The notes: generated from the sequence alone by a model not told the origin. Positions 46,544 to 56,021 are shown, counted from the first letter of the stretch. The stretch is DNA of 64,000 nucleotides from CABRXV01 sp900754955 (GCA_902475005.1 CABRXV010000001.1:1-64000), one strand, 5' to 3'. Made by a program: numbers and translations.

Positions 46544-48073
46544 ATGGACTTTTTGTCTGATCCGGTCTTGCTGGCGCGCATCCAGTTTGCGCTCACGGCA
46601 AGCTACCACTTCATCTTCGTGCCGATCTCCATCGGCATCGGACTCATCATGGCGATTTTCGTAACCAAGGCGTTCCGTTCGAAGAAGGCTGAAGACGAGG
46701 CTCTCTCACGCATGTGGGTGAAGATCTTCACCGCGACGTTCGCGATCGGCGTGGCCACGGGCATCACCATGGAATTCTCGTTCGGCACCAACTGGGCCGA
46801 CTACTCTCGTTTCGTGGGCGACATCTTCGGCGCACCGCTCGCCGCCGAGGCCCTGTTCGCCTTCTTCCTGGAATCGGTGTTCCTCGGTGTGCTGCTGTTC
46901 GGTCGCAAGCGCGTGAGCCCGAAGTTCTATCTCGTGTCCTCGTGGCTCGTGTGGTTCGGCTCGTGCCTGTCGGCACTGTGGATCATCATCGCCAACTCGT
47001 GGATGCAGACGCCGGCGGGCGCAACGCTTTCGGCTGACGGAACCGAGGCGATCATCACCGACTTCTTCGCCGCTGCGTTCAATCCCACGACGCTCGTGCG
47101 TTACTCGCACACGGTGGTGGGCCTGCTCATCATGGGCGCGTTCGTGGCCATTGCCATCGCGGCGTGGTATCTCATCAAGAAGCGCCATCAGGACGCTGCC
47201 ATGAAGATCATGCGCGTCGGTGCGGTGGTCGGCATCGTCGCGACGTGCGCGATGCTCGTGACCGCGCACTCCTCGGCTGTGGCGGTGTCTGAGGAGCAGC
47301 CGACGAAGCTCGCCATGATGGAGGGCATGTACGACTCCGAGGTGCCGCCGCTCTACGCGTTCGGCTGGGTCGACGAGGAAAGCCAGGAGGTGCTCACGCC
47401 CTTCGCGATCCCAGGCGGCACGAGCTTCCTCGCCACGGGCACCTGGGACACCGAGTACCTCGGCCTCAACGAGCTCGCCGCAACCGACAAGTACGGCGAC
47501 ATCGTGGTGGAGGACCTGCCGGTGAACTTCGTGTTCCAGAGCTACCACCTCATGGTGGCGTGCTTCGGCCTCATCGCGGTGTGCGTGATCCTTGCGCTCG
47601 TGTTCTCGCGGAAGAACGCCGGCGTGAAGAAGATGCGCTGGCTGCAGTACCTGCTGCTCATCTCGCCGCTGTTCCCGTTCCTGGCGATCCAGGCGGGTTG
47701 GATGACGGCGGAGATCGGCCGTCAACCGTACGTGGTGTATCCGTCCACGACAGGTCCCGACGGCGTGTACCTGCTCACCGCCGACGGAACGAGCGCGTCA
47801 GTGACGCCCGTTGAGCTCGTCATCACGGTGGTGCTGTTCCTGCTCGTGTACCTCATGCTGTTCGTGGGCTGGGCGCGCGTGATCAGCAAGTTCATCAAGC
47901 AGGGTCCGGTGTACGACGACGCTGCGCTTGCCGTCGAGGCGGCGGGCACGGCTTCCGCCGCGGCGGGCACTCCTGCGGCGACGTCTGCAGAGCGCGAAGG
48001 TGCCGAAGCTGCCGAAGCCGGCGGGGTTGATGCGCCGCGCGGCGCGGCTTCCACGGAAGGGGGCGATCGATAA
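46544..48073 (+). CDS. cydA: Cytochrome bd ubiquinol/menaquinol oxidase subunit I
   Basis: 509 aa, nine or so membrane helices. Haem ligands are visible: His22 in TASYHFIFVP (b595), His in RYSHTVVGLL and Met in GWMTAEIGRQPY (b558), plus Glu in FLESVFLG. High-affinity O2 reduction by quinol without proton pumping protects anaerobes from oxygen. The last ~45 residues are an Ala/Gly-rich cytoplasmic tail (AGTASAAAGTPAAT). GAGGAGGGGG lies 4 nt before the ATG. The stop overlaps the cydB ATG by one base. Confidence 0.95.
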   Translation: MDFLSDPVLLARIQFALTASYHFIFVPISIGIGLIMAIFVTKAFRSKKAEDEALSRMWVKIFTATFAIGVATGITMEFSFGTNWADYSRFVGDIFGAPLAAEALFAFFLESVFLGVLLFGRKRVSPKFYLVSSWLVWFGSCLSALWIIIANSWMQTPAGATLSADGTEAIITDFFAAAFNPTTLVRYSHTVVGLLIMGAFVAIAIAAWYLIKKRHQDAAMKIMRVGAVVGIVATCAMLVTAHSSAVAVSEEQPTKLAMMEGMYDSEVPPLYAFGWVDEESQEVLTPFAIPGGTSFLATGTWDTEYLGLNELAATDKYGDIVVEDLPVNFVFQSYHLMVACFGLIAVCVILALVFSRKNAGVKKMRWLQYLLLISPLFPFLAIQAGWMTAEIGRQPYVVYPSTTGPDGVYLLTADGTSASVTPVELVITVVLFLLVYLMLFVGWARVISKFIKQGPVYDDAALAVEAAGTASAAAGTPAATSAEREGAEAAEAGGVDAPRGAASTEGGDR

Positions 48074-49095
48074 TGACGATCCTCAGTGTGCTGTGGTTCT
48101 TCCTGATCTTCGTCCTGATTGCGGGATATTTCATCCTTGACGGTTTCGACCTCGGCGCTGGCGTGCTGTATCCCTTCGTTGCGAAAAGCGACGAGGACAA
48201 AGCGATTGTGCGCCGGGCGATCGGTCCGGTGTGGGACGGCAACGAGGTGTGGCTGCTCACGGCGGGTGGCGCGCTGTTCGCGGCGTTCCCCGCAGCGTAC
48301 GCTACCACGTTCTCGGGTTTCTACCTTGCGGTGATGCTCGTGCTGTTCGGCCTTATCGTGCGCGCGGTGTCGTTCGAGTTCTGGGCGGGCGACACGGGCT
48401 GGCGCAAGGTCTGGGACGTGTGCTTCTTCCTCGGCTCGCTTTTGCCGGCGCTTCTGCTTGGCGTTGCGGTGGGCAACATCTTTGCGGGCATCCCGATGGA
48501 CGCAAACGGCGATTACGCGGGTATTCCCCTGATTGGCCTTGTGACTCCGTTCACGCTGCTTACGGGCCTGCTCGGTCTGGCGCTGTTCGTGGCGGCGGGC
48601 GCAAGCTGGATTGCACTCAAGGCGCCTGAGGGCTCCGAGCTGCAGCAGCGTGCGGCGCGCCTGCGCATGCCGCTGCAGGTGGTGGCGCTCGTGCTGTTCG
48701 TCGTGGTGACGGTGCTCGCGCTGACGGGCACGGGCCCGGCGATGGCGCCCGAGCTTGGCGCGGCGCGTGTGCTGTTCGCGGTGCTGTTCGTCGCGGCGAT
48801 CGTCGTCGCGATCGCGTGGGGCAAGAAGAGCGATCTTGTCACTTTCCTTGCCCAAAGCGTGTCGGCGTTCTCGATCACGGCGCTGCTCGCGTGCTCGATG
48901 TTCCCCAATCTGGTGGTGGCGAGCGAAGGCAGCGTGGGCGAGGCGATCACGCTCATGAGCGCCGGCGCGTCTGAGCTGTCGCTCACGTGCATGACGGTGA
49001 TCCTGTGCATCGGCTTGCCGCTCGTGCTGATCTACCACGTGGTGATCTACCGCACGTTCCGCGGTCGCGTGTCCAAGGAGGATCTGGCCCACTAG
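48073..49095 (+). CDS. cydB: Cytochrome bd oxidase subunit II
   Basis: 340 aa, about nine membrane helices. Conserved FILDGFDLGAGVLYPFV, RAIGPVWDGNEVWLLTAGGALFAAFP (in parts) and RAVSFEFW mark CydB. It is needed for assembly of the oxidase. Its ATG overlaps the cydA stop, giving strict coupling. No cydCD haem/thiol exporter follows in this window. Confidence 0.95.
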   Translation: MTILSVLWFFLIFVLIAGYFILDGFDLGAGVLYPFVAKSDEDKAIVRRAIGPVWDGNEVWLLTAGGALFAAFPAAYATTFSGFYLAVMLVLFGLIVRAVSFEFWAGDTGWRKVWDVCFFLGSLLPALLLGVAVGNIFAGIPMDANGDYAGIPLIGLVTPFTLLTGLLGLALFVAAGASWIALKAPEGSELQQRAARLRMPLQVVALVLFVVVTVLALTGTGPAMAPELGAARVLFAVLFVAAIVVAIAWGKKSDLVTFLAQSVSAFSITALLACSMFPNLVVASEGSVGEAITLMSAGASELSLTCMTVILCIGLPLVLIYHVVIYRTFRGRVSKEDLAH

Positions 49096-49437
49096 ACAGA
49101 TGGCGCGCTGCGGGGGCGTTCGGTCCTCGCAGCGCGCTGGTGCGTCAGCGCTCGGCGCGGGCGGCGCGGGTGCGGGCAGTGCCGGCACAGGCAGCGTGGG
49201 CGTAGGTAGCGTGGACGCAAGCGATGCGCGCATAGTCGGTGCGCGGTGGGCGGAGCGGTTCGCTTCGCGCCAGATTCCGCGGCGCGGAATGTTTCACGTG
49301 AAACATTCCAGGATGTGCGTGCGGGTGGCCGCGCTTTCCCCGTGGTCGCTGCGTTCTTCGCGCCGCCCGCGACAGCGGCGCCTGCGATGTTGACACTCGC
49401 GTCGCGACCTCGACCTTCGCAATATTCCGCGTTCTCC
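49096..49437. other. Gene-free region after cydB
   Basis: GC-rich with GGCAGTGCCGG-like low-complexity repeats. A 10-bp GC hairpin lies right after cydB (GCGCGCTGCG/CGCAGCGCGC, 49104-49138, no T tail), and parS site 19 is present. No gene is supported. Confidence 0.4.
49290..49305. other. parS site 19
   Basis: Perfect parS in a 24-bp palindrome (GGAATG...CATTCC) about 195 bp past cydB. Confidence 0.92.
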
Positions 49438-49485
49438 AACCTCCCGCTTCTCAGGTTTGTTGCCTGGGAAGCGGGAGGTTTTTGT
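49438..49485 (+). terminator. Rho-independent terminator
   Basis: A 13-bp stem AACCTCCCGCTTC/GAAGCGGGAGGTT with a 17-nt loop and TTTG-TTTG tail. It probably ends the cydAB transcript ~340 bp downstream. 49486-49745 is AT-richer, with TACAAT (49680-49685) as a possible -10 for the next gene. Confidence 0.75.
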
Positions 49486-49745
49486 TTGCGCGAGCATTTG
49501 AGCGTTTTCTTCCAAACGCGCTCATAAAGAAACCTGCCCTCGCAGAATTCGCGCAAAACGTATGTGCGAATGCGGATTCGCGCATTTTCTTACACGCGTT
49601 TCTGCGAAACGGTGGGTTTTTTTACACAGGCAATACAAACCAAAGCGAATGCCTAGGTTTCGTTTCGACCAATTCGGGTACAATATGTGGAGGACTGATG
49701 GATTTTGAATCAGCCTCCACTGTTAGTTGAATGAAGGGAACCGTT

Positions 49746-51146
49746 ATGGACGAGCGGAAGGACAATCCTTTCCAGGAAGAGCCGGTGAACGAGGCTATTC
49801 CTATGGATCCTGCAAACAATGAGGGCAAGGCAAGCGAAGCCGATGCCGCCGACACCACTCAGCCGGTGGCGGCTGGCGCGGACGCCGCACAGCCCGTTAA
49901 CCCCTACGGCGCGCCTCTCCAGAGCGGCGTTCCTGTTAACGCAGGTGCGCAGCCGGTGAATCCGTATGCGACGCCCGTCGCACAGCCGGCGACTGAGGCT
50001 GCTCAGCCTGCAGCGCAGCCTGCGGCGGAAGGCGGCGCGCAGCCTGCCGCCGACGCGGGCGCCGCACCCGCAGCGGATCCGACCCAGCCTGTCGGCCAGC
50101 CCGCAGCGGGTGCCGATCCCACGCAGCCGGTGAATCCGTACGCTGCGCCGGCTCAGCCCCAGCAGCCTACGATGCCCATGGGCGGCCCCGCTCCCCAGCA
50201 GCCCACCAACCCCTACGGCGCTCCCGTTCCGCCTCCGATGGGCGGGCAGCCGGGTGCTCCCGCAGGTGGCTACGGCGCACCTGCTCCGCAGGGTAACGGC
50301 AGGGCCATCGCTGCGCTGATCTGCGGTATCGCCGCCATTATCTTCGGCTTCGTGTTCTCGATCATCGGCCTTATTCTCGGTATCGTGGCCATCGTGCTGG
50401 CGGGGTCGTTCATCAAGACCCGCGGCCCGATCGGCATTGCCAAGGCCGGCCGTATCACCGGCATCATCGGCGTTATCGTGTCGGTGATCATGATGGTTAT
50501 CGCCCTTGTGCTCGGCGTTGCGGTTGTCGGCGCCATCATCGGCGGCGCGGGCGATGAGCCCCTCACGCCTCCGACGAGCTCCTCGAGTGCGATCGTCGAC
50601 TCCTCGAGCTCGGCTGTTGTTGCGGGCAGCGATGAGGAACAGGCAGCCATCGACATGGTTTCCGCACGCCTCGACGGCTTCAAGAACAAGTCTGACGAAG
50701 CGGTGAATGAGCTCGCCACGCTTGTTGACGCGGGCTTCACCGAGCAGACCGGCTACTCGATGCAGGACTGCGGTGTCGACCCGAAGGATTACGTGCGCGC
50801 CGTGCTTGACGGTTTCGACTACGAGCAGAGCCTGGTCAGCGCTGACAGCGAGATCAGCGACGAGGGCTTCGTGTCCTACGACGTGACGATGCGCACCGCC
50901 CTTGACGTCATCGGAACGATGAACGACAAGATCAACGAGTACACGTCCTCCGACGAGTACGCCACCACCACCACCGAGCAGGACATGGCGAAAATGGGCG
51001 AGATCATCATGGAGGCTGCCTCCGAGACTGAGCTCTCCGACTACAACTACCTGTCCGTCGACATCAACTACGAGAACGGTCAGTGGGTGATTGACGAGGA
51101 TTCTTGGAACGACGAGATCGATTGGCTGTTCGGTCTGTCCGACTAG
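49746..51146 (+). CDS. DUF4190-like membrane protein with Pro/Gln/Ala-rich N-terminus
   Basis: 466 aa. Residues 1-180 are low-complexity, with repeats of QPVNPYGAP and QPAAxAG type. Two membrane helices at ~183-260 (AIAALICGIAAIIFGFVFSI, GIIGVIVSVIMMVIALVLGV) form the DUF4190-like unit. A Ser-rich linker (PPTSSSSAIVDSSSS) leads to an external alpha+beta domain of ~165 residues (EQAAIDMVSARLDGFKNKSD ... YLSVDINYENGQWVID) of unknown function. AAGGGAACCGTT precedes the ATG. The layout suggests an envelope stress or cell-wall-associated protein; this is inference. A parS-centred terminator follows. Confidence 0.78.
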   Translation: MDERKDNPFQEEPVNEAIPMDPANNEGKASEADAADTTQPVAAGADAAQPVNPYGAPLQSGVPVNAGAQPVNPYATPVAQPATEAAQPAAQPAAEGGAQPAADAGAAPAADPTQPVGQPAAGADPTQPVNPYAAPAQPQQPTMPMGGPAPQQPTNPYGAPVPPPMGGQPGAPAGGYGAPAPQGNGRAIAALICGIAAIIFGFVFSIIGLILGIVAIVLAGSFIKTRGPIGIAKAGRITGIIGVIVSVIMMVIALVLGVAVVGAIIGGAGDEPLTPPTSSSSAIVDSSSSAVVAGSDEEQAAIDMVSARLDGFKNKSDEAVNELATLVDAGFTEQTGYSMQDCGVDPKDYVRAVLDGFDYEQSLVSADSEISDEGFVSYDVTMRTALDVIGTMNDKINEYTSSDEYATTTTEQDMAKMGEIIMEAASETELSDYNYLSVDINYENGQWVIDEDSWNDEIDWLFGLSD

Positions 51147-51196
51147 CGGCGATCTGAAAGCGCGCTCTGGTTTTTTCGGAACGGCTTTTCTATAAG

Positions 51197-51241
51197 AAGG
51201 GGCCGGATGTTTCACGTGAAACATCCGGCCCCTTTGTTGTG
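51197..51241 (+). terminator. parS-centred terminator after the DUF4190-like gene
   Basis: A 38-bp perfect palindrome (51197-51234, arms AAGGGGCCGGA...TCCGGCCCCTT) around parS site 20, followed by TGTTGT. Confidence 0.7.
51208..51223. other. parS site 20
   Basis: Perfect parS at the apex of the terminator palindrome. Confidence 0.92.
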
Positions 51242-51298
51242 GCGTCGCAAACGTTCGCTTTTGATCGGGCGTCTGCGTGGGAACCGCCCGCTTCTTTG

Positions 51299-51742
51299 CT
51301 ACGAAAGGCGCTTGCCGAGCTCGGCTGCTGCGGCGGCTTTGTCGAAGTTGCCGCCCGTCTTCTGCGTGAGCGCGCCCATCACGCGTCCCATCTCCTCCTT
51401 CGTGGTTGCGCCGGTCTCCGCGAGCACCGTGTCGATAAGCGCCATGAGCTCGTCGCCCGACACCTGGCGCGGCAGGTACTCCTCAAGGATGGCTACCTGC
51501 TCGGTAAGCGTATCGGTGCGCTCCTGGTTGGTGCCCGCCTTGATGGAGCCCTCGAGCGTCTCCTTCGTCTGCTTGAGCACGCGCTTGATCATGGCATCGA
51601 CGTCGGCTTCCACGATCTCGCGGCGCTCGTCGACTTCGATCGCTTTCAGCTCGGTGTGCACCTGGCGCAGAATGTCGCGGCGCTTGGTGTCGCGCGCTTT
51701 CATGGCGGCTTTGATCTCGTCCTGCAGCTTCTGGTATTCCAT
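51299..51742 (-). CDS. GatB/YqeY domain protein
   Basis: 147 aa. MEYQKLQDEIKAAMKARDTKRRDILRQV and LPRQVSGDELMALIDTVLAETGA (in parts) match YqeY, a helical protein related to the tail domain of GatB, which binds tRNA in the amidotransferase. The free-standing YqeY role is unproven. GGAAGGAGCGTCC precedes ATG 51742. It is convergent with the DUF4190-like gene and downstream of the BceAB-like transporter on the same strand. Confidence 0.88.
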   Translation of the reverse strand: MEYQKLQDEIKAAMKARDTKRRDILRQVHTELKAIEVDERREIVEADVDAMIKRVLKQTKETLEGSIKAGTNQERTDTLTEQVAILEEYLPRQVSGDELMALIDTVLAETGATTKEEMGRVMGALTQKTGGNFDKAAAAAELGKRLS

Positions 51743-51968
51743 GGACGCTCCTTCCAACGTAGTTTCACGCTGCAAGTGTAGCGCGCCGCCGCAAAGCCTG
51801 CCAGCACGGCGCGGGCGCTCCCGCGTCGCTAGCCGCTCGCGGCCGTCCGCGCCCCTGCATCTGCGGCCCGAGCTATGGCGATCCCGCCGCGTACTCACGC
51901 CAGCGGCCCGCTGCCACGCCGGCAGCTTTCCGCTACCCCATGCCTGTCGTCTTCGTGCCGCGACAGCA

Positions 51969-52006
51969 ACGGCCCCGGATGTTTCACGTGAAACATCCGG
52001 GGCCGT
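51969..52006 (-). terminator. parS-centred palindrome after the ABC transporter operon
   Basis: A 38-bp perfect palindrome (arms ACGGCCCCGGA...TCCGGGGCCGT) around parS site 21, ~200 bp past the permease stop on the minus strand. The T tail is weak. The rest of 51743-52202 is GC-rich and gene-free. Confidence 0.5.
51980..51995. other. parS site 21
   Basis: Perfect parS, the rightmost copy, 36 kb from oriC. Confidence 0.92.
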
Positions 52007-52202
52007 TTAAAGTGGAATGCGTTCGCTTGTTGAAAACTCGCAAACGTGAAGAAGCTGGCTTCGTGCGCCGGGGCCTTGGCGCGTCTTCCCGCGCCCACGC
52101 GTGCGTCCGTTGGAATCCGTCGCCGCTCGTGCCTCTGCGCGCCCCCGCGTCCGCTTCCACCCGCGCCGCTAGCCGCTCGCGCCCGCACGCCCGGCGCCCG
52201 CG

Positions 52203-54383
52203 CTACCCCTTCACCGCCTGCTTCACGATGCCGCGCGCAGCGAAGTAGGTGACGATCATGTAGCCGCCGTAGATGGCGAGGGTGAACCCGCCCGCCATGA
52301 GGATCGGCCCCGTCACCGGCACGCCCACGGCCGAGAACAGCGTGCGCGACAGCACGAGGATCACGTAGCCCGCATGGCATACCGCCAGCAGCAGCGGCGC
52401 GCCGAAGTACACGAGCACCTGCACGAACAGCGACCGGTTGAGCATGCGTGCGTCGCACCCGAGTTCCGACAGCAGGTGGTAGCGATCGCGCGAGTCGGCT
52501 GCCTCGGAAAGCTGCTGGATCGCCAGCACCGCCGCGGTGGCAACGAGCAACACGAAGCCGATGTACAGCGCCAGATACGTGATCATCATGCGCAGACCGC
52601 TCGCCTGGGCGTGCAGCTCGTAGCTCGTGTAGAAGCTCGTGACGGGCCAAAGCTCCTGATCGTAGGCGTTGGGCTCGCCTTCCACGGGCAGCGCCTTCGC
52701 CATAACATCCCAGAGCATGTCATCGCCCACGGCGCCGTTCTTCTCTTTGTACGTGTCGGTGTAGGCGAGGTTGAGCGTGCTCATGAGGGGAATCGACCCC
52801 TGCGCCTTGATGTCGTCGACCACAGCGTCGGGCACGATGAAGAACAGGATGGTGCTCTTCATGCTGCTGTTCTGTAGCTGGAGGTCGTTCACCGCGTTGA
52901 TCGGATGCAAGCTGTGCCCGAGCACGTCAAGCTGCCAGTTCTGCTTGACCATCGCGTCGGCGACAGGCTGTGTGGCGGCCATGTTGTTCACGACGAGGTA
53001 CTGGTCGTCGCTCAGCTCAACGGGCTCGCGCCCCACCATCTCCAACGCGGCGTTGAACTGCGAAAGCGGCGTTACGCTGATGTTGTCCGTTCCGATCGAC
53101 GCGCTTGTATCGTCGATCTTCGCACCCGTATCATTGATGATCTGCTGGACGGTGACGCCGGGGATCTCCCATTCGTCAATCTGCGCCGCCGAAGCGAAGA
53201 GGTCGTTCCACTCGGGAATGGCGGTCTGCAGGCGCGCGGCGATGTCCCAGTTGTACTGCTCGCCCTCGGCGAAGAGCTCGGGGTATTCTGCGCGCATGGC
53301 GTCGGTGCGCTCGGTCCAACTCTGCGAGTCGGGATGCACGAAGGTGTCAAGGTCGGAGTAGTACACGTTGGCGGCGATCGACACGTCGTAGGGCGCCGCA
53401 GCGTCGATCTCCGCGGTGAACGCGTTGATAAGTCCCATGCCCGTCGAGAACGTGGTGAGCGAGAAGAACAGCATCACGCACACGGCCCACAGCGACAGAA
53501 ACGCGGTGTTCACCTTGCTGGCGATCTGGCGCACCGTAAACATGGCGAGTCCGCGCAGGTACACGCCGCGCATGCGCTGCAGCACAAGGATCACGAACCC
53601 CGACAGCGACCAGAAGAACAGCAGCGACCCCACGAGCATGAGCACGGTGGCGTACATGAACTGAGGATCGTCGAGGTACTGCATGCCGTTCTGCCACAGG
53701 AACCAGTACGCCGCCGCCAGAATGCCGATCGAAACAACGAACACCACGAGGCACACCCACGGATTGCGCGCAACCATGCGCTCGTTCTTCGCGCTCGCGT
53801 AAAGTAGGTCGATCAGCTTGAAGCGGCTCACAGTGAGCAGGTTGAACACCGCCACCACCACGTAGATCAGCACGAAGCAGCCGAGCGTGGCGAGAAACGC
53901 GCCCTCCGAGAACACGAACTGGTAGTTGGTCATGGTGAGCTCGAACAGCATGGCGGTGGCGAACGACAGCGCCTGCGCGAGCAGGATGCCGCACGCAAGG
54001 CCCACCGCAAGCGACACGAATCCCACGATCACCGTCTCGTACAGCACGATGCGCGAGATCTCTCCCGGGCTCATGCCGAGCGTGAGGTAGATGCCGAACT
54101 CGTGCTTGCGCCGCTTGATGAGGAAGCGGTTCGCATACACGATGAGGAAGCCGAGCACGAACGCGATGACCACCGAGAACATGTTGAGTATGCCCTGCGT
54201 GGCCTCGAACATGTCGGCGTCGGCGGCCGATTCGATGTCGAAGAGAATCTGCTGACTCGAGATGGAGTTGAAGGCGTAGAACACCGCGACGCCGAACAGC
54301 AGCGTGACGAAGTAGATGGCATAGTCGCGCGCTGAGCGGCGGATGTTCCGCAAGCTCAGTTTAAGCAGCATGGCCCGCGTCAC
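52203..54383 (-). CDS. BceB-like FtsX-family ABC transporter permease
   Basis: 726 aa, ten predicted membrane helices. The N-terminal MTRAMLLKLSLRNIRRSARDYAIYFVTLLFGVAVFYAFNS (in parts) is typical of BceB permeases. A large external loop (~residues 315-535, AYDVSIAANVYYSDLDTF) would sense or bind peptide antibiotics. Family function: with the ATPase it removes cell-wall-targeting peptides from lipid II-cycle intermediates and signals flux to the partner histidine kinase. It overlaps the ATPase gene by 23 nt. Confidence 0.88.
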   Translation of the reverse strand: MTRAMLLKLSLRNIRRSARDYAIYFVTLLFGVAVFYAFNSISSQQILFDIESAADADMFEATQGILNMFSVVIAFVLGFLIVYANRFLIKRRKHEFGIYLTLGMSPGEISRIVLYETVIVGFVSLAVGLACGILLAQALSFATAMLFELTMTNYQFVFSEGAFLATLGCFVLIYVVVAVFNLLTVSRFKLIDLLYASAKNERMVARNPWVCLVVFVVSIGILAAAYWFLWQNGMQYLDDPQFMYATVLMLVGSLLFFWSLSGFVILVLQRMRGVYLRGLAMFTVRQIASKVNTAFLSLWAVCVMLFFSLTTFSTGMGLINAFTAEIDAAAPYDVSIAANVYYSDLDTFVHPDSQSWTERTDAMRAEYPELFAEGEQYNWDIAARLQTAIPEWNDLFASAAQIDEWEIPGVTVQQIINDTGAKIDDTSASIGTDNISVTPLSQFNAALEMVGREPVELSDDQYLVVNNMAATQPVADAMVKQNWQLDVLGHSLHPINAVNDLQLQNSSMKSTILFFIVPDAVVDDIKAQGSIPLMSTLNLAYTDTYKEKNGAVGDDMLWDVMAKALPVEGEPNAYDQELWPVTSFYTSYELHAQASGLRMMITYLALYIGFVLLVATAAVLAIQQLSEAADSRDRYHLLSELGCDARMLNRSLFVQVLVYFGAPLLLAVCHAGYVILVLSRTLFSAVGVPVTGPILMAGGFTLAIYGGYMIVTYFAARGIVKQAVKG

Positions 54384-55200
54384 CTCCGAGGAACGCGATG
54401 ACCTCGAGGATGCGTCCGAAGAACTCCTCGCGCGTCATGTCGCCGCGGCGAATCTCGTTGAACAGCGTGCCGTCCTTGATGAACAACACGCGGCTCGTGA
54501 ACGAGGCGGCGAAGGCGTCGTGCGTGACCATCATGATCGTTGCGCCGAGCTGGGTATTCATCATGTCGAGCGTCTCGAGCATGATCTGAGCGCTGCGCGA
54601 GTCGAGGGCGCCTGTCGGTTCGTCGGCGAGTACGAGCTTCGGATCGCTCACGATGGCGCGCGCCGCGGCGACGCGCTGCTTCTGGCCGCCCGACATCTGA
54701 TAGGGATACTTCTTCAGCACGCCCTCCACGCCGAGACTTTTCGCGATGGACTCCACGCGTGCGGGGATGGTGGAGGTGCGTTCGTGTTTGATCGAGAGCG
54801 CGAGCGCGATGTTCTCGTAGCCGGTGAGCGTGTCGAGCAGGTTGGAGTCCTGGAAGATGAACCCGAGCTCGTCGCGGCGGAACTTCGCGAGCTGGCGCTT
54901 GGTGAGAGTCGTGATGTCGCGCCCGCCCACGAGAATGTGCCCGCTCGAGGGCTTGTCGATGGTGGACACGCAGTTGAGCAGCGTGGTCTTGCCCGATCCC
55001 GACGGGCCCATGATTCCCACGAACTCGCCTGCCTGCACGTCGAAGCTCACGCCGGCGAGCGCGTGCGTGATGGAGTCGCGCGTGCCGAACACCTTCTCGA
55101 TCTGGCGCACGCTCAGGATGGGGTGCGCGCTGCTGTATCCGCCGTGCGCGGCGACGCGACCGATCGCGGCGGCCGACGGCGTGGCAAAGGTTTCGCTCAT
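54361..55200 (-). CDS. BceA-like ABC transporter ATPase
   Basis: 279 aa. Walker A GPSGSGKTTLLNC, Q-loop FIFQDSNLL, signature MSGGQKQRVAAAR, Walker B VLADEPTGALD, H-loop MVTHD. It forms a complex with the overlapping BceB-like permease. AGAAGGAGATCATC precedes the ATG. CTTACTCTTACCTTACG at 55268-55284, with TTAC at 0, 6 and 11 bp, is a possible OmpR-type response-regulator site upstream. Confidence 0.9.
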   Translation of the reverse strand: MSETFATPSAAAIGRVAAHGGYSSAHPILSVRQIEKVFGTRDSITHALAGVSFDVQAGEFVGIMGPSGSGKTTLLNCVSTIDKPSSGHILVGGRDITTLTKRQLAKFRRDELGFIFQDSNLLDTLTGYENIALALSIKHERTSTIPARVESIAKSLGVEGVLKKYPYQMSGGQKQRVAAARAIVSDPKLVLADEPTGALDSRSAQIMLETLDMMNTQLGATIMMVTHDAFAASFTSRVLFIKDGTLFNEIRRGDMTREEFFGRILEVIAFLGGDAGHAA

Positions 55201-55542
55201 GATGATCTCCTTCTAACGGGTGTGATTTCATCTTAGGAAGGCACCTTCGACGCTGCCATCGACTGCGCTTACTCTTACCTTACGATATTGTTAGGCCCCG
55301 CGCCCGCCGAGGTTGGAGGTATGTGGGAAATCGCCGTGCCGCGATCGTGTGTGACGGGCTCGCTTCCGCGTGCATTGCGCGCCATCCCGCCCCGCCCCGC
55401 CCCGCTCCCATCGCCCGCTCTGCGCGTCGCCTCTCTGGCGTTGCACGTTTTCGCGCACTGCCACTTGCCTTGCGCGTTCCGTGCGTCATCTCGCCCCGTC
55501 CCGTCCGTTCCGTGCGTCGCTGGGCGTCGCCTCGCGGGTCTG
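55201..55542. other. Gene-free, GC-extreme stretch upstream of the transporter
   Basis: Contains the transporter leader and possible TTAC direct repeats (55268-55284), then CGCCCC tandem runs and two GTTCCGTGCGTC direct repeats (near 55477 and 55506). No coding potential is convincing. Confidence 0.35.
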
Positions 55543-55746
55543 CGTTCCGCTAAATGCTGAAAATTCCAAATAATGGCCGCTTTGTAACATCTTTGAGAGC
55601 GCTGCGACTGCGAACGAAAAACAGCGCGAAAGAAATGCCTGGTCAGAGACGACCCCGTCCGAAGCGTTCGCGTGATCTTGCAGATTTCGACGCGCACGAT
55701 GTTACAAAGCGCCACTTATTTGGAAAAAAGACGATTTAGCGGAACG
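55543..55746. mobile_element. MITE-like inverted-repeat element
   Basis: Two ~49-bp imperfect inverted repeats (55543-55591 and 55698-55746) enclose 106 bp. Shared blocks are CGTTCCGCTAAAT, TTCCAAATAA, TGGC/GTGGC and GCTTTGTAACATC. Each arm is nearly identical except for a 9-bp segment between the first two blocks. The inner part has no gene. AT-rich ends in a GC-rich setting and the lack of a T tail fit a miniature inverted-repeat element or very large stem-loop rather than a terminator. Confidence 0.55.
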
Positions 55747-56021
55747 GAAGCGGCCAGAGCGGAACGGAAGGGGTCGAAGTGAGGGGAAGTGCGTCTCGCG
55801 TGTCGCGTGGGTCTGCCAATGCGCTTCGTTGCCGCCGGCTTACGCTTTGCGCGGTCACCCGCCGTCTCGCCGCTTTGCATTCCGTGCACCTCGCAAGCTG
55901 TATGCAATCCATTCCCGCGGGCCGCGCCCCGCATGTCGCTCGCTGCCCGCCCCGCTGGCCTACGCTCGTACGCCCACGCGCTCGGTGTCAGCCTGCGTTT
56001 CGCGTGCTTCGCGCGAGCTCG

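Noticed and set aside
21250..51995. CRISPR array interpretation of the repeated 16-mer
   Set aside because: Spacing ranges from tens of bp to more than 10 kb, the repeat is a perfect palindrome, and no cas gene is present; it is parS.
55275..55715. Possible small genes between the transporter and the kinase
   Set aside because: Frames there are GC-rich or cross the inverted repeat; none has a ribosome-binding site or a conserved motif.
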